From: a bacterium
GTDB lineage: Archaea; Nanobdellota; Nanobdellia; Pacearchaeales; GW2011-AR1
NCBI GenBank assembly: GCA_030588935.1
Contig: JAUUWR010000012.1
Span: 1-16,358 of the forward strand
Direction: 5' to 3'
Length of the DNA: 16,358 bases
The notes under the pieces were generated by a model, which saw only the letters and a program-made list of their open reading frames with translations, had not been told where the DNA came from and searched no databases. Both the position numbers and the translations under genes were made by a program. Below are positions 1 to 7,104 of the stretch, one piece after another (position 1 is the first letter of the stretch; every line of letters starts with the position of its first letter).

Positions 1-533
1 TATTTTTTGGAAGAAATTCAAAGAATTTTTCTTTTATAAAAAATTATTGTGACGTAGAGGAAGGAGAAGGAGTAAAAGATGAAATAAGTAGTTCCCTGAG
101 ACTTAGGCAGCTTGTTTTTTCAAGATGGTCGCAGGTAATGTTTAATTTTGAAAGAGAATTATATAAAAATCCTGAACAGGATTTAAATAAACTCTGGTGG
201 GATTTAGTAAAAAAATATCAACTTATTGATTTTGTGCGAGATGAGCCTGATTGGGCTTCAAAAATACATTTTGTTATTGGTCCTGTTTATTATCATAATT
301 ATCTTCTTGGAGAATTACTTGCTTCACAAATACATAATCACATAGCAAAAAATATTCTTAAGACAGATTCTCTTCATAATATTGATTATTCAGATAATAA
401 AGAGATAGGAGAATATCTTAAAAGTAATATTTTTTCTGTTGGAAGAAAATATAAATGGGATGATTTGATAAAAAGATCTACTGGTGAGCCTCTTACTGCA
501 AAATATTTTGTTGAGGAGTTTGTTGTGGGTTGA
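1..533 (+). CDS. M2/M3-type zinc metallopeptidase, C-terminal part (5' end outside window)
   Basis: The frame is open from base 3 with no stop, so the ATG at 138 is an internal Met (reads ...SRWSQVMFNFEREL) and this is the C-terminal ~176 residues of a larger protein. It shows the all-helical tail of gluzincin peptidases of the angiotensin-converting-enzyme/oligopeptidase F type: LWWDLVKKYQ, then W..KIHF..GPVYYHNYLLGELLASQ, then TGEPLTAKYFVEEF near the end. In these families this part closes the substrate cleft. The zinc-binding HExxH motif would lie upstream and cannot be seen, so activity cannot be judged. Likely role is cytoplasmic breakdown of peptides. It ends convergently with rad50, the two stops lying only a few bases apart. 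M2 versus M3 is not resolved here. Confidence 0.7.
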   Translation, partial: FFGRNSKNFSFIKNYCDVEEGEGVKDEISSSLRLRQLVFSRWSQVMFNFERELYKNPEQDLNKLWWDLVKKYQLIDFVRDEPDWASKIHFVIGPVYYHNYLLGELLASQIHNHIAKNILKTDSLHNIDYSDNKEIGEYLKSNIFSVGRKYKWDDLIKRSTGEPLTAKYFVEEFVVG

Positions 534-537
534 TGGT

Positions 538-2589
538 TTATTCTTCAACCCTTGTCACCCCTCCCTCCTTCTTAAACCGAATTATATTATCAACAAAACT
601 TTCTATTTTCTGTTCGTGGCTGACAATTATTAATTGTTCTGTTTTTAATTGTGCTAAAACATCTCTGATTTTGTCCAACTGCTGAGTTGAGAAGCCGTCT
701 GTTGGTTCATCTAAGATTACAAGATTTCTTGTCTTTATTTTGCTGAGCAGAGAATTTATCACCTGATTTAAAGCAAGCCTATATGCTAAAGCAATTGCTG
801 TTCTTTCCCCTCCTGAAAGAAACGAGTAATCTAACTCATAATCCTGCTGTTCTATTACTGGAGAAAAATTATCATCTAATTTTGCTGATAATTCATCTGA
901 AACCAAAATAGCAAACCATTTTGAAAAAAGTTTTGAAAATTCTTCTTTTAAAGTGAACATAACCTGCTTTTCTGCAAAAAGGATTAAATTCAAAAATTTT
1001 TCTGAAATCCAGTATTCTATTTCTTTTATTTTTTCTGTTTTCTTTTTTAATTGCTCTTTTTTATTTATTTGTTTTTGCTTTTCTTTAATTTCCTGCTCAG
1101 AAAACTGAATTTCTTTTTTTATTTCAGCTTGCTTAATTGCACAATTGTTTTCTTTAACTTTTGCTTTTTCTAATTCTTCATTTCTTTGTTCAAAAATCTT
1201 ATCGTACTTTGAATATTCCTGAATAGATTTATTTATTATTGAGATTTGTTCTTCCAACATTAACCGGTCTTTCTGAATTGATTGTTTTTGTTTTTCTATA
1301 TCTAAGATTCTTTGTTCCTTTTCTTTAAGATTTTCTAATTTTATTTTTAAAAATTCAAGTTCTGATTTTTGTTTTTCTAAAAAATCCTTTGTTTTTTTTA
1401 CAGAATCTATTTGTTCAGCAAGCTGGTTTTTCTTTAAATTGAATTCATTAAGATTTTCCTGGATATTTTTAATTTCAGTATCTGCTTTTAAAAATATGTT
1501 ATTTTTATATTCTTCTGAAACTTCCTGGAGGCAAGTTGGACATTTTTGCATTCCTGAAATTTTATTTTTTAATGTTTCTGTTTCTTCTTTCCTGGATTCC
1601 TGCGAATTTATTTTGCTGATAACCTGTATATAATCTTTTTGCAATTCCTCTTCTTTATTTTTCTGAAAATCCAATCTTTGATTTAAAGAATCAAATTCTT
1701 CTTTGCTAAATGAAATTTTTTTGGCTTCTTGTATTTGTATATTTAAAGCTTTAATATTATTTTCATAAGTTATAATCTGCTGTTTTTTTTCTGTTATTAA
1801 TATTTCAGATTTGGATTTTTCATTTTCAAATTGTTTTTTCTTATTTACTTTTTCCAGCATTTCCTCTGCTAATTTTTCTTTTTGCTGTTTAGATTCAACT
1901 GCTTTTTCATAATCTAGGTTTGCTTTTTTTTGTTTTTCTTTTAAAATTAAAAGTTTATCTTGTTTTTCTTTTAAAATTTTCCTGTCCTCGCTTAAATCGT
2001 AAAGCATTCCTTCATTAATTCTTATTTTTTCCCTTAATTTGGAAGTAAGAAGAGAGGTATTCTCTCCTATTCTTTTGTATTTGTCAATCCCAAAAACATG
2101 CCTGAGGGTATTAAGCCTGATATCTTTAGGTTCTAAAATTATTTGCTTCATTTCTTCCTGAGGGGTATAAACTGTGAATTTATACAATAAATTTGTTTTT
2201 TTAGTAAATTCAGACGGATAATTTAATAATTTCAAGAGTTTAGATTTAATTTCAGTTATGCTTTCTTCAAATTTCTCGTTGTCTATTATTATTGAAGCAC
2301 AATCCTGAGAAATTGATTTTTTCACTCTTTTCAGGGTTCTTTCTATAATTATATTTTTGTCATCAATTTCAAACTCTAAAATAACTCGTCCGTTATCTGA
2401 ACTTGTTCTTAATAAAGAAGAACCCTTTTGTGAAGGTTGAAGCCCGAATAATGCAAATTCTACTGCCAGCAAGATTGTTGTTTTGCCTGCGCCTATGTCG
2501 CCTGAAAGAAGTGTGGAGCCTTTTGGGAAATTAATTTCCTGTTTTTCAAAACTTCTCAGGTTTTCTATGAATAATTTTTTTAGTATCAT
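538..2589 (-). CDS. rad50: DNA double-strand break repair ATPase Rad50
   Basis: SMC-like ATPase that, with Mre11, tethers and processes DNA double-strand ends. Walker A is GDIGAGKTT at residues 30-38, the Q-loop Gln is at 144 (TPQEEM), the ABC signature LSGGER at 591-596, Walker B LVILDEPTDG at 623-632 and the H-loop His at 658. Between them runs a long Lys/Glu/Gln-rich coiled coil interrupted by the zinc hook CPTC at 350-353, which dimerises two Rad50 molecules. At 683 residues it is shorter than the roughly 850-900 usual for archaeal Rad50; the loss is in the coiled coil, while all ATPase motifs are present. Start MILKKLFIENLRSF fits the family N-terminus. It follows mre11 on the same strand, but a 171-base gap with its own leader element lies between them, so it may be transcribed separately. 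Confidence 0.95.
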   Translation of the reverse strand: MILKKLFIENLRSFEKQEINFPKGSTLLSGDIGAGKTTILLAVEFALFGLQPSQKGSSLLRTSSDNGRVILEFEIDDKNIIIERTLKRVKKSISQDCASIIIDNEKFEESITEIKSKLLKLLNYPSEFTKKTNLLYKFTVYTPQEEMKQIILEPKDIRLNTLRHVFGIDKYKRIGENTSLLTSKLREKIRINEGMLYDLSEDRKILKEKQDKLLILKEKQKKANLDYEKAVESKQQKEKLAEEMLEKVNKKKQFENEKSKSEILITEKKQQIITYENNIKALNIQIQEAKKISFSKEEFDSLNQRLDFQKNKEEELQKDYIQVISKINSQESRKEETETLKNKISGMQKCPTCLQEVSEEYKNNIFLKADTEIKNIQENLNEFNLKKNQLAEQIDSVKKTKDFLEKQKSELEFLKIKLENLKEKEQRILDIEKQKQSIQKDRLMLEEQISIINKSIQEYSKYDKIFEQRNEELEKAKVKENNCAIKQAEIKKEIQFSEQEIKEKQKQINKKEQLKKKTEKIKEIEYWISEKFLNLILFAEKQVMFTLKEEFSKLFSKWFAILVSDELSAKLDDNFSPVIEQQDYELDYSFLSGGERTAIALAYRLALNQVINSLLSKIKTRNLVILDEPTDGFSTQQLDKIRDVLAQLKTEQLIIVSHEQKIESFVDNIIRFKKEGGVTRVEE

Positions 2590-2603
2590 TTTTTATTTTA
2601 TTT

Positions 2604-2638
2604 GAAAAATTTGTCGCCTTCGGACAGCCAAATTTTTC
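2604..2638. repeat. Inverted repeat between mre11 and rad50
   Basis: A perfect 10-base inverted repeat, GAAAAATTTG (2604-2613) and CAAATTTTTC (2629-2638), encloses TCGCCTTCGGACAGC. It lies in the rad50 leader, 14 bases from the rad50 start. A close relative with the same plus-strand orientation is at 12860-12890 after sdo1 (shared core GTCGyCTwCG then ACAG). It could be a terminator-like hairpin, an RNA structure in the leader, or a small dispersed palindromic repeat. Confidence 0.6.
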
Positions 2639-2642
2639 TCTT

Positions 2643-2743
2643 TATCTAATATTTGTTAAATTTATTAAGCTGAGCAGAGGATAAGCATAAGCCTTTTTGT
2701 CTGCTTAATCTTCTACTTCGAACCATTAATATTTTTATAAGAT
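2643..2743 (-). repeat. Intergenic leader element, copy a (upstream of rad50)
   Basis: Read on the minus strand: a TATA-like ATCTTATAAAAATATTAATG, then TTCGAAGTAGAAGA, then units starting TTAAG, TTATG and TTAAT spaced 18 and 22 bases. It ends AACAAATATTAGATAAAG. The first ~40 bases closely match copy g (13741-13780): TCTTATAAAA, ATATT(A/T)ATGG, TCGA, AGAAG, TTAAGC. It probably combines a promoter with the 5' leader of rad50. The biological role is unknown. Confidence 0.55.
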
Positions 2744-2760
2744 ATGGATATTAATATTTT

Positions 2761-3945
2761 TTATTCAAACTCAACCTTCAATAATTTACTTAATTCTGAA
2801 AATAATCTTGCTTCGAAAATTGAATTTTTTTCGCCTTCTTGCTTTTCCATACTGAGAGCACCCATTAACTGGGGAATTAATTTATTAAAATTTGAGGGGT
2901 TATCTTGTTTATATTTTTTAATTAAGACTTCTTCTATTTTTTCCATTTCAGAAAATTGTAATTGAATCTGATATTCTTGTTCTTCAATTTCAAGTTTAGA
3001 TGTATTTTTCAAAAAAGAGTAAACTTGTTTTTTTTCCAGATAATCCTGGATTTCCTGGAATTTAATGTCAGAAGGTTTGCCTTTTTTTAATGTTCCGTAA
3101 ATTCTTAATAGGACTATCTTATCTGTTAAATCTTTTTTTTCAAGTTCTGAAATTATTTTTTGAGTCCCTGTTAAAGCATCTGTGATTTCAATATCAAAGG
3201 ATTCTATTTCTTTTAGCTTGATTTCTTTTTTTGTTATTTTGGTGTAGCCTTCAACATCAACTATATAAAAACTGCCAAATTTTAGTTCTTCAAATTCTTT
3301 GAAATTGTTTGGAAACAAGGGGCCGGAATAAACTGCTGGTTTATCATTTATTTCTTTTTCAAAATCTACATGAATATGCCCTAATGCATAATAATCTGCT
3401 TTAGGCAATTCACTTAAATTAATTGCTTCTATTGGAAGAGTTCCTTTAACTTCCTCTATTGTTGTGTGCAACATTAGGATTCTAAAATGATTTTGATAAG
3501 ATTCATTGATTTGTATTTTTTGCAAATCAGCTATTTCTAATCCTGATTTTTTTCCAGGATAGCCATATATATAAAAAGATTCGTGAATCAGAGGTTTTAA
3601 AATTATTTTATTATTTTCTTCATCAAACTTACAGATTTCGCAAAGTCCTGCTTTTTCCAAGACATCTAAAAAAGTTTTGCCTGAAACCGAATAATCGTGG
3701 CTTCCGGCTATAACATAAGATTTTATTCTTTTTTCTTTTAATTTTCTGAATTGAGCAAAAGTTTCTTTTAATATTTCTATTGGCGGGAAGGCGCTGTCGA
3801 AGAGGTCGCCTGAAAAAAGAATGAACTCAATTTGTTCTTCAATGCAAGTGTTAATTGCTATTTTAAAAGATTCTAAATTAAGTTCTTGAAGTTCTGGCTG
3901 CCTCCAGCCCCCTAAATGGCAGTCTGAGATGTGTGCGAATTTCAT
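2761..3945 (-). CDS. mre11: DNA double-strand break repair nuclease Mre11
   Basis: Metallophosphoesterase nuclease partner of Rad50. Numbered from the chosen start, it shows DCHLGG (D8, H10), SGDLFDS (D47), GSHD (81-84), the His of MLHTT (H160) and GHIH (189-192), the five metal-site motifs of the family. The third motif is usually GNHD; here Ser replaces Asn. Start: the open frame reaches back to 4059, but the protein fold begins at MKFAHISDCH, and a TATA-like CTTATAATC on the minus strand (3967-3975) sits about 25 bases before this ATG. The extra 38 residues upstream contain the promoter region and do not look like protein. At 394 residues it is normal in length. It lies directly upstream of rad50, as in many archaea. 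Confidence 0.93.
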   Translation of the reverse strand: MKFAHISDCHLGGWRQPELQELNLESFKIAINTCIEEQIEFILFSGDLFDSAFPPIEILKETFAQFRKLKEKRIKSYVIAGSHDYSVSGKTFLDVLEKAGLCEICKFDEENNKIILKPLIHESFYIYGYPGKKSGLEIADLQKIQINESYQNHFRILMLHTTIEEVKGTLPIEAINLSELPKADYYALGHIHVDFEKEINDKPAVYSGPLFPNNFKEFEELKFGSFYIVDVEGYTKITKKEIKLKEIESFDIEITDALTGTQKIISELEKKDLTDKIVLLRIYGTLKKGKPSDIKFQEIQDYLEKKQVYSFLKNTSKLEIEEQEYQIQLQFSEMEKIEEVLIKKYKQDNPSNFNKLIPQLMGALSMEKQEGEKNSIFEARLFSELSKLLKVEFE

Positions 3946-3966
3946 TTTATATTGAAATTCGCAGGG

Positions 3967-3975
3967 ATTATAAGA
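3967..3975 (-). promoter_or_regulatory. TATA-like box for mre11
   Basis: On the minus strand this reads CTTATAATC with its centre about 26 bases before the ATG at 3945, the spacing expected for a leaderless archaeal transcript. Two other TTTATAAA boxes (4016-4023 and 4043-4050) lie further upstream and could give longer leaders. Confidence 0.4.
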
Positions 3976-4042
3976 ATAGTTGTGATTGAGAGAATATTTT
4001 TGAAGTGGCGAAAGGTTTATAAAAAAAAGCTTTTGGTGTTTA

Positions 4043-4050
4043 TTTATAAA
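4043..4050. promoter_or_regulatory. TATA box TTTATAAA between mre11 and the acidic mini-gene
   Basis: This palindromic TTTATAAA could serve either strand. On the plus strand it would start RNA near 4072, giving a leader of about 36 bases that carries the Shine-Dalgarno site of the mini-gene at 4108. On the minus strand it could add a second start for mre11. Confidence 0.4.
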
Positions 4051-4107
4051 GTTTTCCAAAGGTTTTTAAATTATTTTAAAGGTGTTTAATCAGGAGGTAA
4101 CTTAAAA

Positions 4108-4185
4108 ATGCCAGAAGACGAAGGAACTACAGAAGAAGAAACAAAAGAAGAAGGCTCTGAAGAAGAAAAAGAATCTGAAGAATAA
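4108..4185 (+). CDS. Acidic 25-residue mini-protein (putative)
   Basis: A tiny frame starting MPEDEGTTEEETKEE and ending KESEE, then TAA. It is preceded by AGGAGGT (4092-4098) nine bases before the ATG, the best Shine-Dalgarno match in the window. It has TATA-like sequence upstream and a long T-rich tract, terminator-like for archaea, directly after. The product has about 14 acidic residues and only two Lys, no hydrophobic core, and must be disordered. The combination of promoter, ribosome site, frame and terminator in a gap that holds nothing else argues that it is real. No family recognised. It lies opposite the mre11 upstream region. The alternative is chance low-complexity GAA-rich sequence. 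Confidence 0.5.
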   Translation: MPEDEGTTEEETKEEGSEEEKESEE

Positions 4186-4310
4186 ATCTGATTTTTTATT
4201 TTTGTTTTTTTGCTTTATATTTTAATTTTTTACTTATATTTTATTTTTTATTCTAGAATTTTATTTTATTTTTTAACTTATAATGCTTATTTTATTTTTA
4301 TCTATAACTT
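4186..4310 (+). terminator. T-rich tract after the acidic mini-gene
   Basis: About 125 bases of mostly T and A with many runs of five to seven T, beginning right after the mini-gene stop. Archaeal RNA polymerase stops at T-runs, so this can end the plus transcript. Read on the minus strand, the same tract contains several degenerate copies of the ATAAAAAATAAAAT motif that ends other leader elements (around 4290-4304, 4265-4280 and 4238-4253), so it may instead be an expanded form of that tail. Confidence 0.5.
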
Positions 4311-4395
4311 ACAAATTATTACGATTTGAAGATGAGTTGTTTGCGCTTAAATCGCTTATCTCTTAACTTAATTACCTTATCTATAGAATTTATAT
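4300..4395 (-). repeat. Intergenic leader element, copy b
   Basis: On the minus strand: AATTAAGTTAAGAGATAAGC, a second TTTAAGCG 21 bases on, CAACTCATCTTC, then GTAATAATTTGTAAG and the tail ATAGATAAAAATAAAATAAG. The module CAACTCATCT is shared exactly with copy d. No start codon follows directly; the next minus-strand gene, mre11, begins more than 350 bases later. This copy therefore looks orphaned or serves as a long leader. Confidence 0.5.
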
Positions 4396-4425
4396 TCTTG
4401 TAATATTATTGATATTTTTTATAAA

Positions 4426-4992
4426 TTAAGAAAACCACCCGAAAATTGTGCCTTTAAAAAAAACTATTACAGCTAAGACTATCAATAAGATTAATAGAAC
4501 AATCACTAAAATAAATTCCCTCATATGTTTGGGTTTTTTTGGTTTGATGTTTTCTAATTGTTTTGTTAGAGCGCCTTTGATGATTTTAGTTTCTTGCGGG
4601 GGTTGTGCTGGTTTTGCCGGTTGCGCTTGCTGGGTTTTTACTGGCTGTTGAATGTGCTGAGTTTGCTGTAAAATTTTATCTGATTGTTTAGTTGTTAATG
4701 GTTTTTGAGGAGCTTGTTGGGTTGTTGGTTGTTCTTGCGGTGATTGTGGGACAGATTTCTTCCCCCAAAATTTAAGTTTTGAAAAAAAACCTCTTTTTTG
4801 TTCAGGCATTGTCAATTGCTCATCTGGTTTTGGTTGCATCATGGGTAATACCCCCTTCCCAATAAATTTAGATGCTTCCTGCACTTCTCTTGCATTATAT
4901 CCTGAATTAATCATAATTTGTATTGCTTTTTCTAAACTTTCTTTACGTGCAATTGCATTTTTTAAACCTGTGATTATTTCTTCGTTTGGCAT
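4426..4992 (-). CDS. Tail-anchored protein with N-terminal helical domain and Gln/Pro-rich linker
   Basis: 188 residues in three parts. Residues 1-45 form a small helical domain (LKNAIARKESLEKAIQIM, then a YNAREVQEA turn), resembling the three-helix UBA-like or coiled modules often seen at this position. Residues ~50-150 are a linker rich in Gln, Pro, Thr and Lys. Residues ~160-182 are a strongly hydrophobic Ile/Leu/Val helix preceded by KKPKH, followed by FKGTIFGWFS. This predicts a protein held in the membrane by its C-terminus with the bulk in the cytoplasm. Single-gene unit: an AATTATATTTAA box (5011-5022) lies about 24 bases before the ATG. No named family recognised; proteins of this layout are common in DPANN genomes as hypotheticals. 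Confidence 0.75.
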   Translation of the reverse strand: MPNEEIITGLKNAIARKESLEKAIQIMINSGYNAREVQEASKFIGKGVLPMMQPKPDEQLTMPEQKRGFFSKLKFWGKKSVPQSPQEQPTTQQAPQKPLTTKQSDKILQQTQHIQQPVKTQQAQPAKPAQPPQETKIIKGALTKQLENIKPKKPKHMREFILVIVLLILLIVLAVIVFFKGTIFGWFS

Positions 4993-5010
4993 TTTTACCT
5001 GTTTTTTGTA

Positions 5011-5022
5011 TTAAATATAATT
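5011..5022 (-). promoter_or_regulatory. TATA box for the tail-anchored protein gene
   Basis: Minus strand AATTATATTTAA, centred about 24 bases before the ATG at 4992, consistent with a leaderless or near-leaderless mRNA. A short AGGT also lies 4-5 bases before the ATG. Confidence 0.5.
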
Positions 5023-5039
5023 GGGAATGTTATTTAAAT

Positions 5040-5160
5040 TTATTGGGCAGAGAGAATTAGGATTAATATCTTGTTAAATCCTCTAAGCGAAGCGAGAATA
5101 CAAGGTGGTCGACTAAAAGGAGAAGTTCGGGGCTCACCGTAAATTCGTTGTTATTGTAGT
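5040..5160. other. Intergenic region with hairpin potential, no gene found
   Basis: This stretch is richer in G and C than its surroundings. It holds a stem AGGATT/AATCCT (5059-5064 with 5077-5082), the repeat-like GCGAAGCGAG, a GTCGAC palindrome, and GGTG...CACC (5104-5107 with 5135-5138). It could encode a small RNA or be a remnant. It does not contain the TTAAG-spaced units of the leader family clearly enough to be counted as a copy. Confidence 0.3.
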
Positions 5161-5205
5161 TGTTGAAAATATGTTATTAACTTTCAAGTGGTATATGAAC
5201 GAAAG

Positions 5206-5214
5206 TTTTATAAA
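5206..5214 (+). promoter_or_regulatory. TATA box for the lipoprotein gene
   Basis: TTTTATAAA, centred about 27 bases before the ATG at 5237; no Shine-Dalgarno site is seen, so the mRNA is probably leaderless. Confidence 0.6.
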
Positions 5215-5236
5215 GAAGTAATTTATTCTTTTCAGC

Positions 5237-5659
5237 ATGAGAATAAAACAAAAACTTAGAACAATTGTTCTTGTAACAGCAATAGGATTAGCAGGATGCA
5301 GTCCAAAACCAAAAGACTACATTGAAGGAACTGTTGTAAAAGAATATGGAAATGTTGCGAGAATTGTAGAATCATCAGGTGCTTTATTCGGAAATGAGTC
5401 TGTAAAATTAGGAAATCCAAATTATGGATTAATCGTAGAGACTTCACGAGGAAAATATACAATTGATGTTGATGTTAGTGATAAATCAGGTAGTTCCGGT
5501 CCGAAAACTGCATATAATTTAGCAGCAAGAATTGAGGAAGGAACTAAAATTAGATTTCCTACAACATTTGATGGACGTTCTAGAACTAATAAGCCAATCG
5601 GTTTTACGGACGATAAAGTTGGTTATTTAGACCCTGATGATATTCAGATATTAGAATAA
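5237..5659 (+). CDS. Small secreted lipoprotein of unknown function
   Basis: 140 residues. The N-terminus is a signal peptide: basic MRIKQKLR, a hydrophobic stretch, then a lipobox-like LAGCS with Cys at ~21, so the mature protein is probably lipid-anchored on the outer face of the membrane. The mature part (from PKPKDYIEGTVVKEYG) is beta-rich, with many Val/Ile/Gly alternations, and could be a small barrel of the OB/SH3 type. It resembles bacterial-style small lipoproteins. No enzyme motif is visible. Monocistronic with its own leaderless promoter; it faces RNase J tail to tail with 26 T-rich bases between. Confidence 0.7.
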   Translation: MRIKQKLRTIVLVTAIGLAGCSPKPKDYIEGTVVKEYGNVARIVESSGALFGNESVKLGNPNYGLIVETSRGKYTIDVDVSDKSGSSGPKTAYNLAARIEEGTKIRFPTTFDGRSRTNKPIGFTDDKVGYLDPDDIQILE

Positions 5660-5685
5660 ATCTTCCATTCTTATTTTTAATTTTT

Positions 5686-7020
5686 TCAAAACCTCAACAT
5701 CTGCTTATTATTTATTAAATGAACTGTTTTTTTATTTTTATAGCCAAGTTCTTCAGCAAGTTCAACCATAGGAGCTGTTAATCTATGTTCCCCGTGTGCT
5801 GGGATTATATGTTCTGGATTTATCATATTAATAAAATCTCTTAAATCTTCTCTTCCTGCATGACCACTTACATGCAAATTACTAAACATTCTAACCCCTC
5901 TTTTTTTTAATCTATTATCCAATCTTTCTCTATTTTCTATGGTTGCTTTTGTTGGGATAACAGAAGAGGAAAATAATAAATGATCACTATTTTGAAATTG
6001 AAAAGGTAATTTATTTCTTGATAATCTATCTAAAATACTCCCTGGTTCTCCTTGATGACCAGTGCAGACTACCATGTAATCTTTCCTATTTTTACTTATT
6101 TTTTTTAATGCTCTTTGTAATTGATTTCTATAAGTTGCTATTTCAACATCTTTTCTAAAAGGACATAAATTAACTCTTGTAGCTGCGGAAACATATTTAT
6201 TTAAACTTCTACCTAAAAAAATCATTTTTCTATTAAGTTTTTTACCAAATTCTGTTATTGATTTTAATCTTGCTATATGTGAAGAAAAGGTGGTTACAAA
6301 TAATCCTGCATTTTCATTTGTTGTTGTAAATAAAACATCTTCTAATAATGTTCTTGCAACTTTTTCACTTGCTGTTTTTCTATTATCTCCTGAATAAAGA
6401 GCATCAACAATTAATACTTTTACACCCTCTTTTGCAATTTCTTTTAATTTTTCCCAATTAGGTTTTTTTCCTAAAACAGGGAAATTATCAAATTTAAAAT
6501 CATTTGCATAGAGAACAACCCCCTCATTAGTATGTAATGCAAGCATTGAACATTGTATTGTTGAATGAGTTATATTAATAAAATCAACTTTATATTTTTT
6601 GTTTTTGCCCTGCACATAACAAAAAGAATTTGGTTGAACAACCTTTAATTTATTTTTTAAATAAATTTGTTCATCTTTTAAAAGAGTTTTCAAAACCTCT
6701 ATTGTAAAAGGAGTTCCAATTATATCTGCTTTATATCTATAAGCTAACCAAGGAATTCCACCAATATGATCTAAATGAGCATGACTTGGAATAATAGCTC
6801 TGACTTTTTTTCTTAAGCCTAAACTGTCTAAAATATAATCAGAAGGAATTGCTTTAATTGCTCTTAATCTTTTTTCAGTATAAACTTTTTCAGCTTCTTC
6901 TAATTCAACTATTGGAGGCAGGAACAATCCGCAATCAAATAATATGACATCGTCTCCTAAATCAACTGCAGTCATATTTTTGCCTACTTCATTAAATCCT
7001 CCTATGCCGTATATTTTCAT
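5686..7020 (-). CDS. rnj: Archaeal RNase J (beta-CASP ribonuclease, 5'-3' exonuclease)
   Basis: Metallo-beta-lactamase/beta-CASP nuclease that degrades RNA from the 5' end. Metal motifs: SHAHLDHIGG (H80, H82, D84, H85), THS (H152), YANDF (D174) and the late PAHGE (H409). beta-CASP signs: VTTFSSHIAR, the TGHQGEP loop (320-326) typical of RNase J, and VSGHAGREDL (384-393). The 444-residue length matches archaeal RNase J without the C-terminal domain of bacterial forms. Starts MKIYGIGGFNEVGKN, the usual N-terminus. Single gene with a 5' leader carrying a strong hairpin (7036-7084) and leader element copy d, so expression may be controlled through its own leader. RNase Z and CPSF-like paralogues are excluded by the RNase J-type N-terminus and the absence of KH domains. 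Confidence 0.93.
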   Translation of the reverse strand: MKIYGIGGFNEVGKNMTAVDLGDDVILFDCGLFLPPIVELEEAEKVYTEKRLRAIKAIPSDYILDSLGLRKKVRAIIPSHAHLDHIGGIPWLAYRYKADIIGTPFTIEVLKTLLKDEQIYLKNKLKVVQPNSFCYVQGKNKKYKVDFINITHSTIQCSMLALHTNEGVVLYANDFKFDNFPVLGKKPNWEKLKEIAKEGVKVLIVDALYSGDNRKTASEKVARTLLEDVLFTTTNENAGLFVTTFSSHIARLKSITEFGKKLNRKMIFLGRSLNKYVSAATRVNLCPFRKDVEIATYRNQLQRALKKISKNRKDYMVVCTGHQGEPGSILDRLSRNKLPFQFQNSDHLLFSSSVIPTKATIENRERLDNRLKKRGVRMFSNLHVSGHAGREDLRDFINMINPEHIIPAHGEHRLTAPMVELAEELGYKNKKTVHLINNKQMLRF

Positions 7021-7035
7021 TTTGTTTTTATACTA

Positions 7036-7084
7036 TTTTTTGGAATCCTCAGAAAATCCTTAAGATTTTCTGGGGCCCAAAAAA
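7036..7084 (-). promoter_or_regulatory. Strong hairpin in the RNase J leader
   Basis: Nested inverted repeat: TTTTTTGG (7036-7043) pairs with CCAAAAAA (7077-7084), and CCTCAGAAAATC (7047-7058) pairs with GATTTTCTGGGG (7064-7075), leaving a loop CTTAA. The inner 12-pair stem has a single G-T wobble. It ends 15 bases before the RNase J start codon. It could gate translation or be a cleavage target, and so allow feedback; that role is inferred. Confidence 0.65.
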
Positions 7085-7104
7085 TCTATTTGATTTTTTA
7101 TGCT

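Noticed and set aside
138..140. ATG as the start of a 131-residue protein
   Set aside because: The frame is open to the window edge and the upstream residues (LRLRQLVFSRWSQV) continue the same peptidase domain.
3946..4059. N-terminal extension of Mre11 to the ATG at 4059
   Set aside because: The extra residues are not part of the family fold, and the stretch contains TATA boxes and the promoter; the ATG at 3945 starts the conserved MKFAHISDCH.
5100..5140. tRNA fragment suggested by GTTCG and the GGTG/CACC ends
   Set aside because: No anticodon arm, D arm or acceptor pairing of tRNA length can be drawn.
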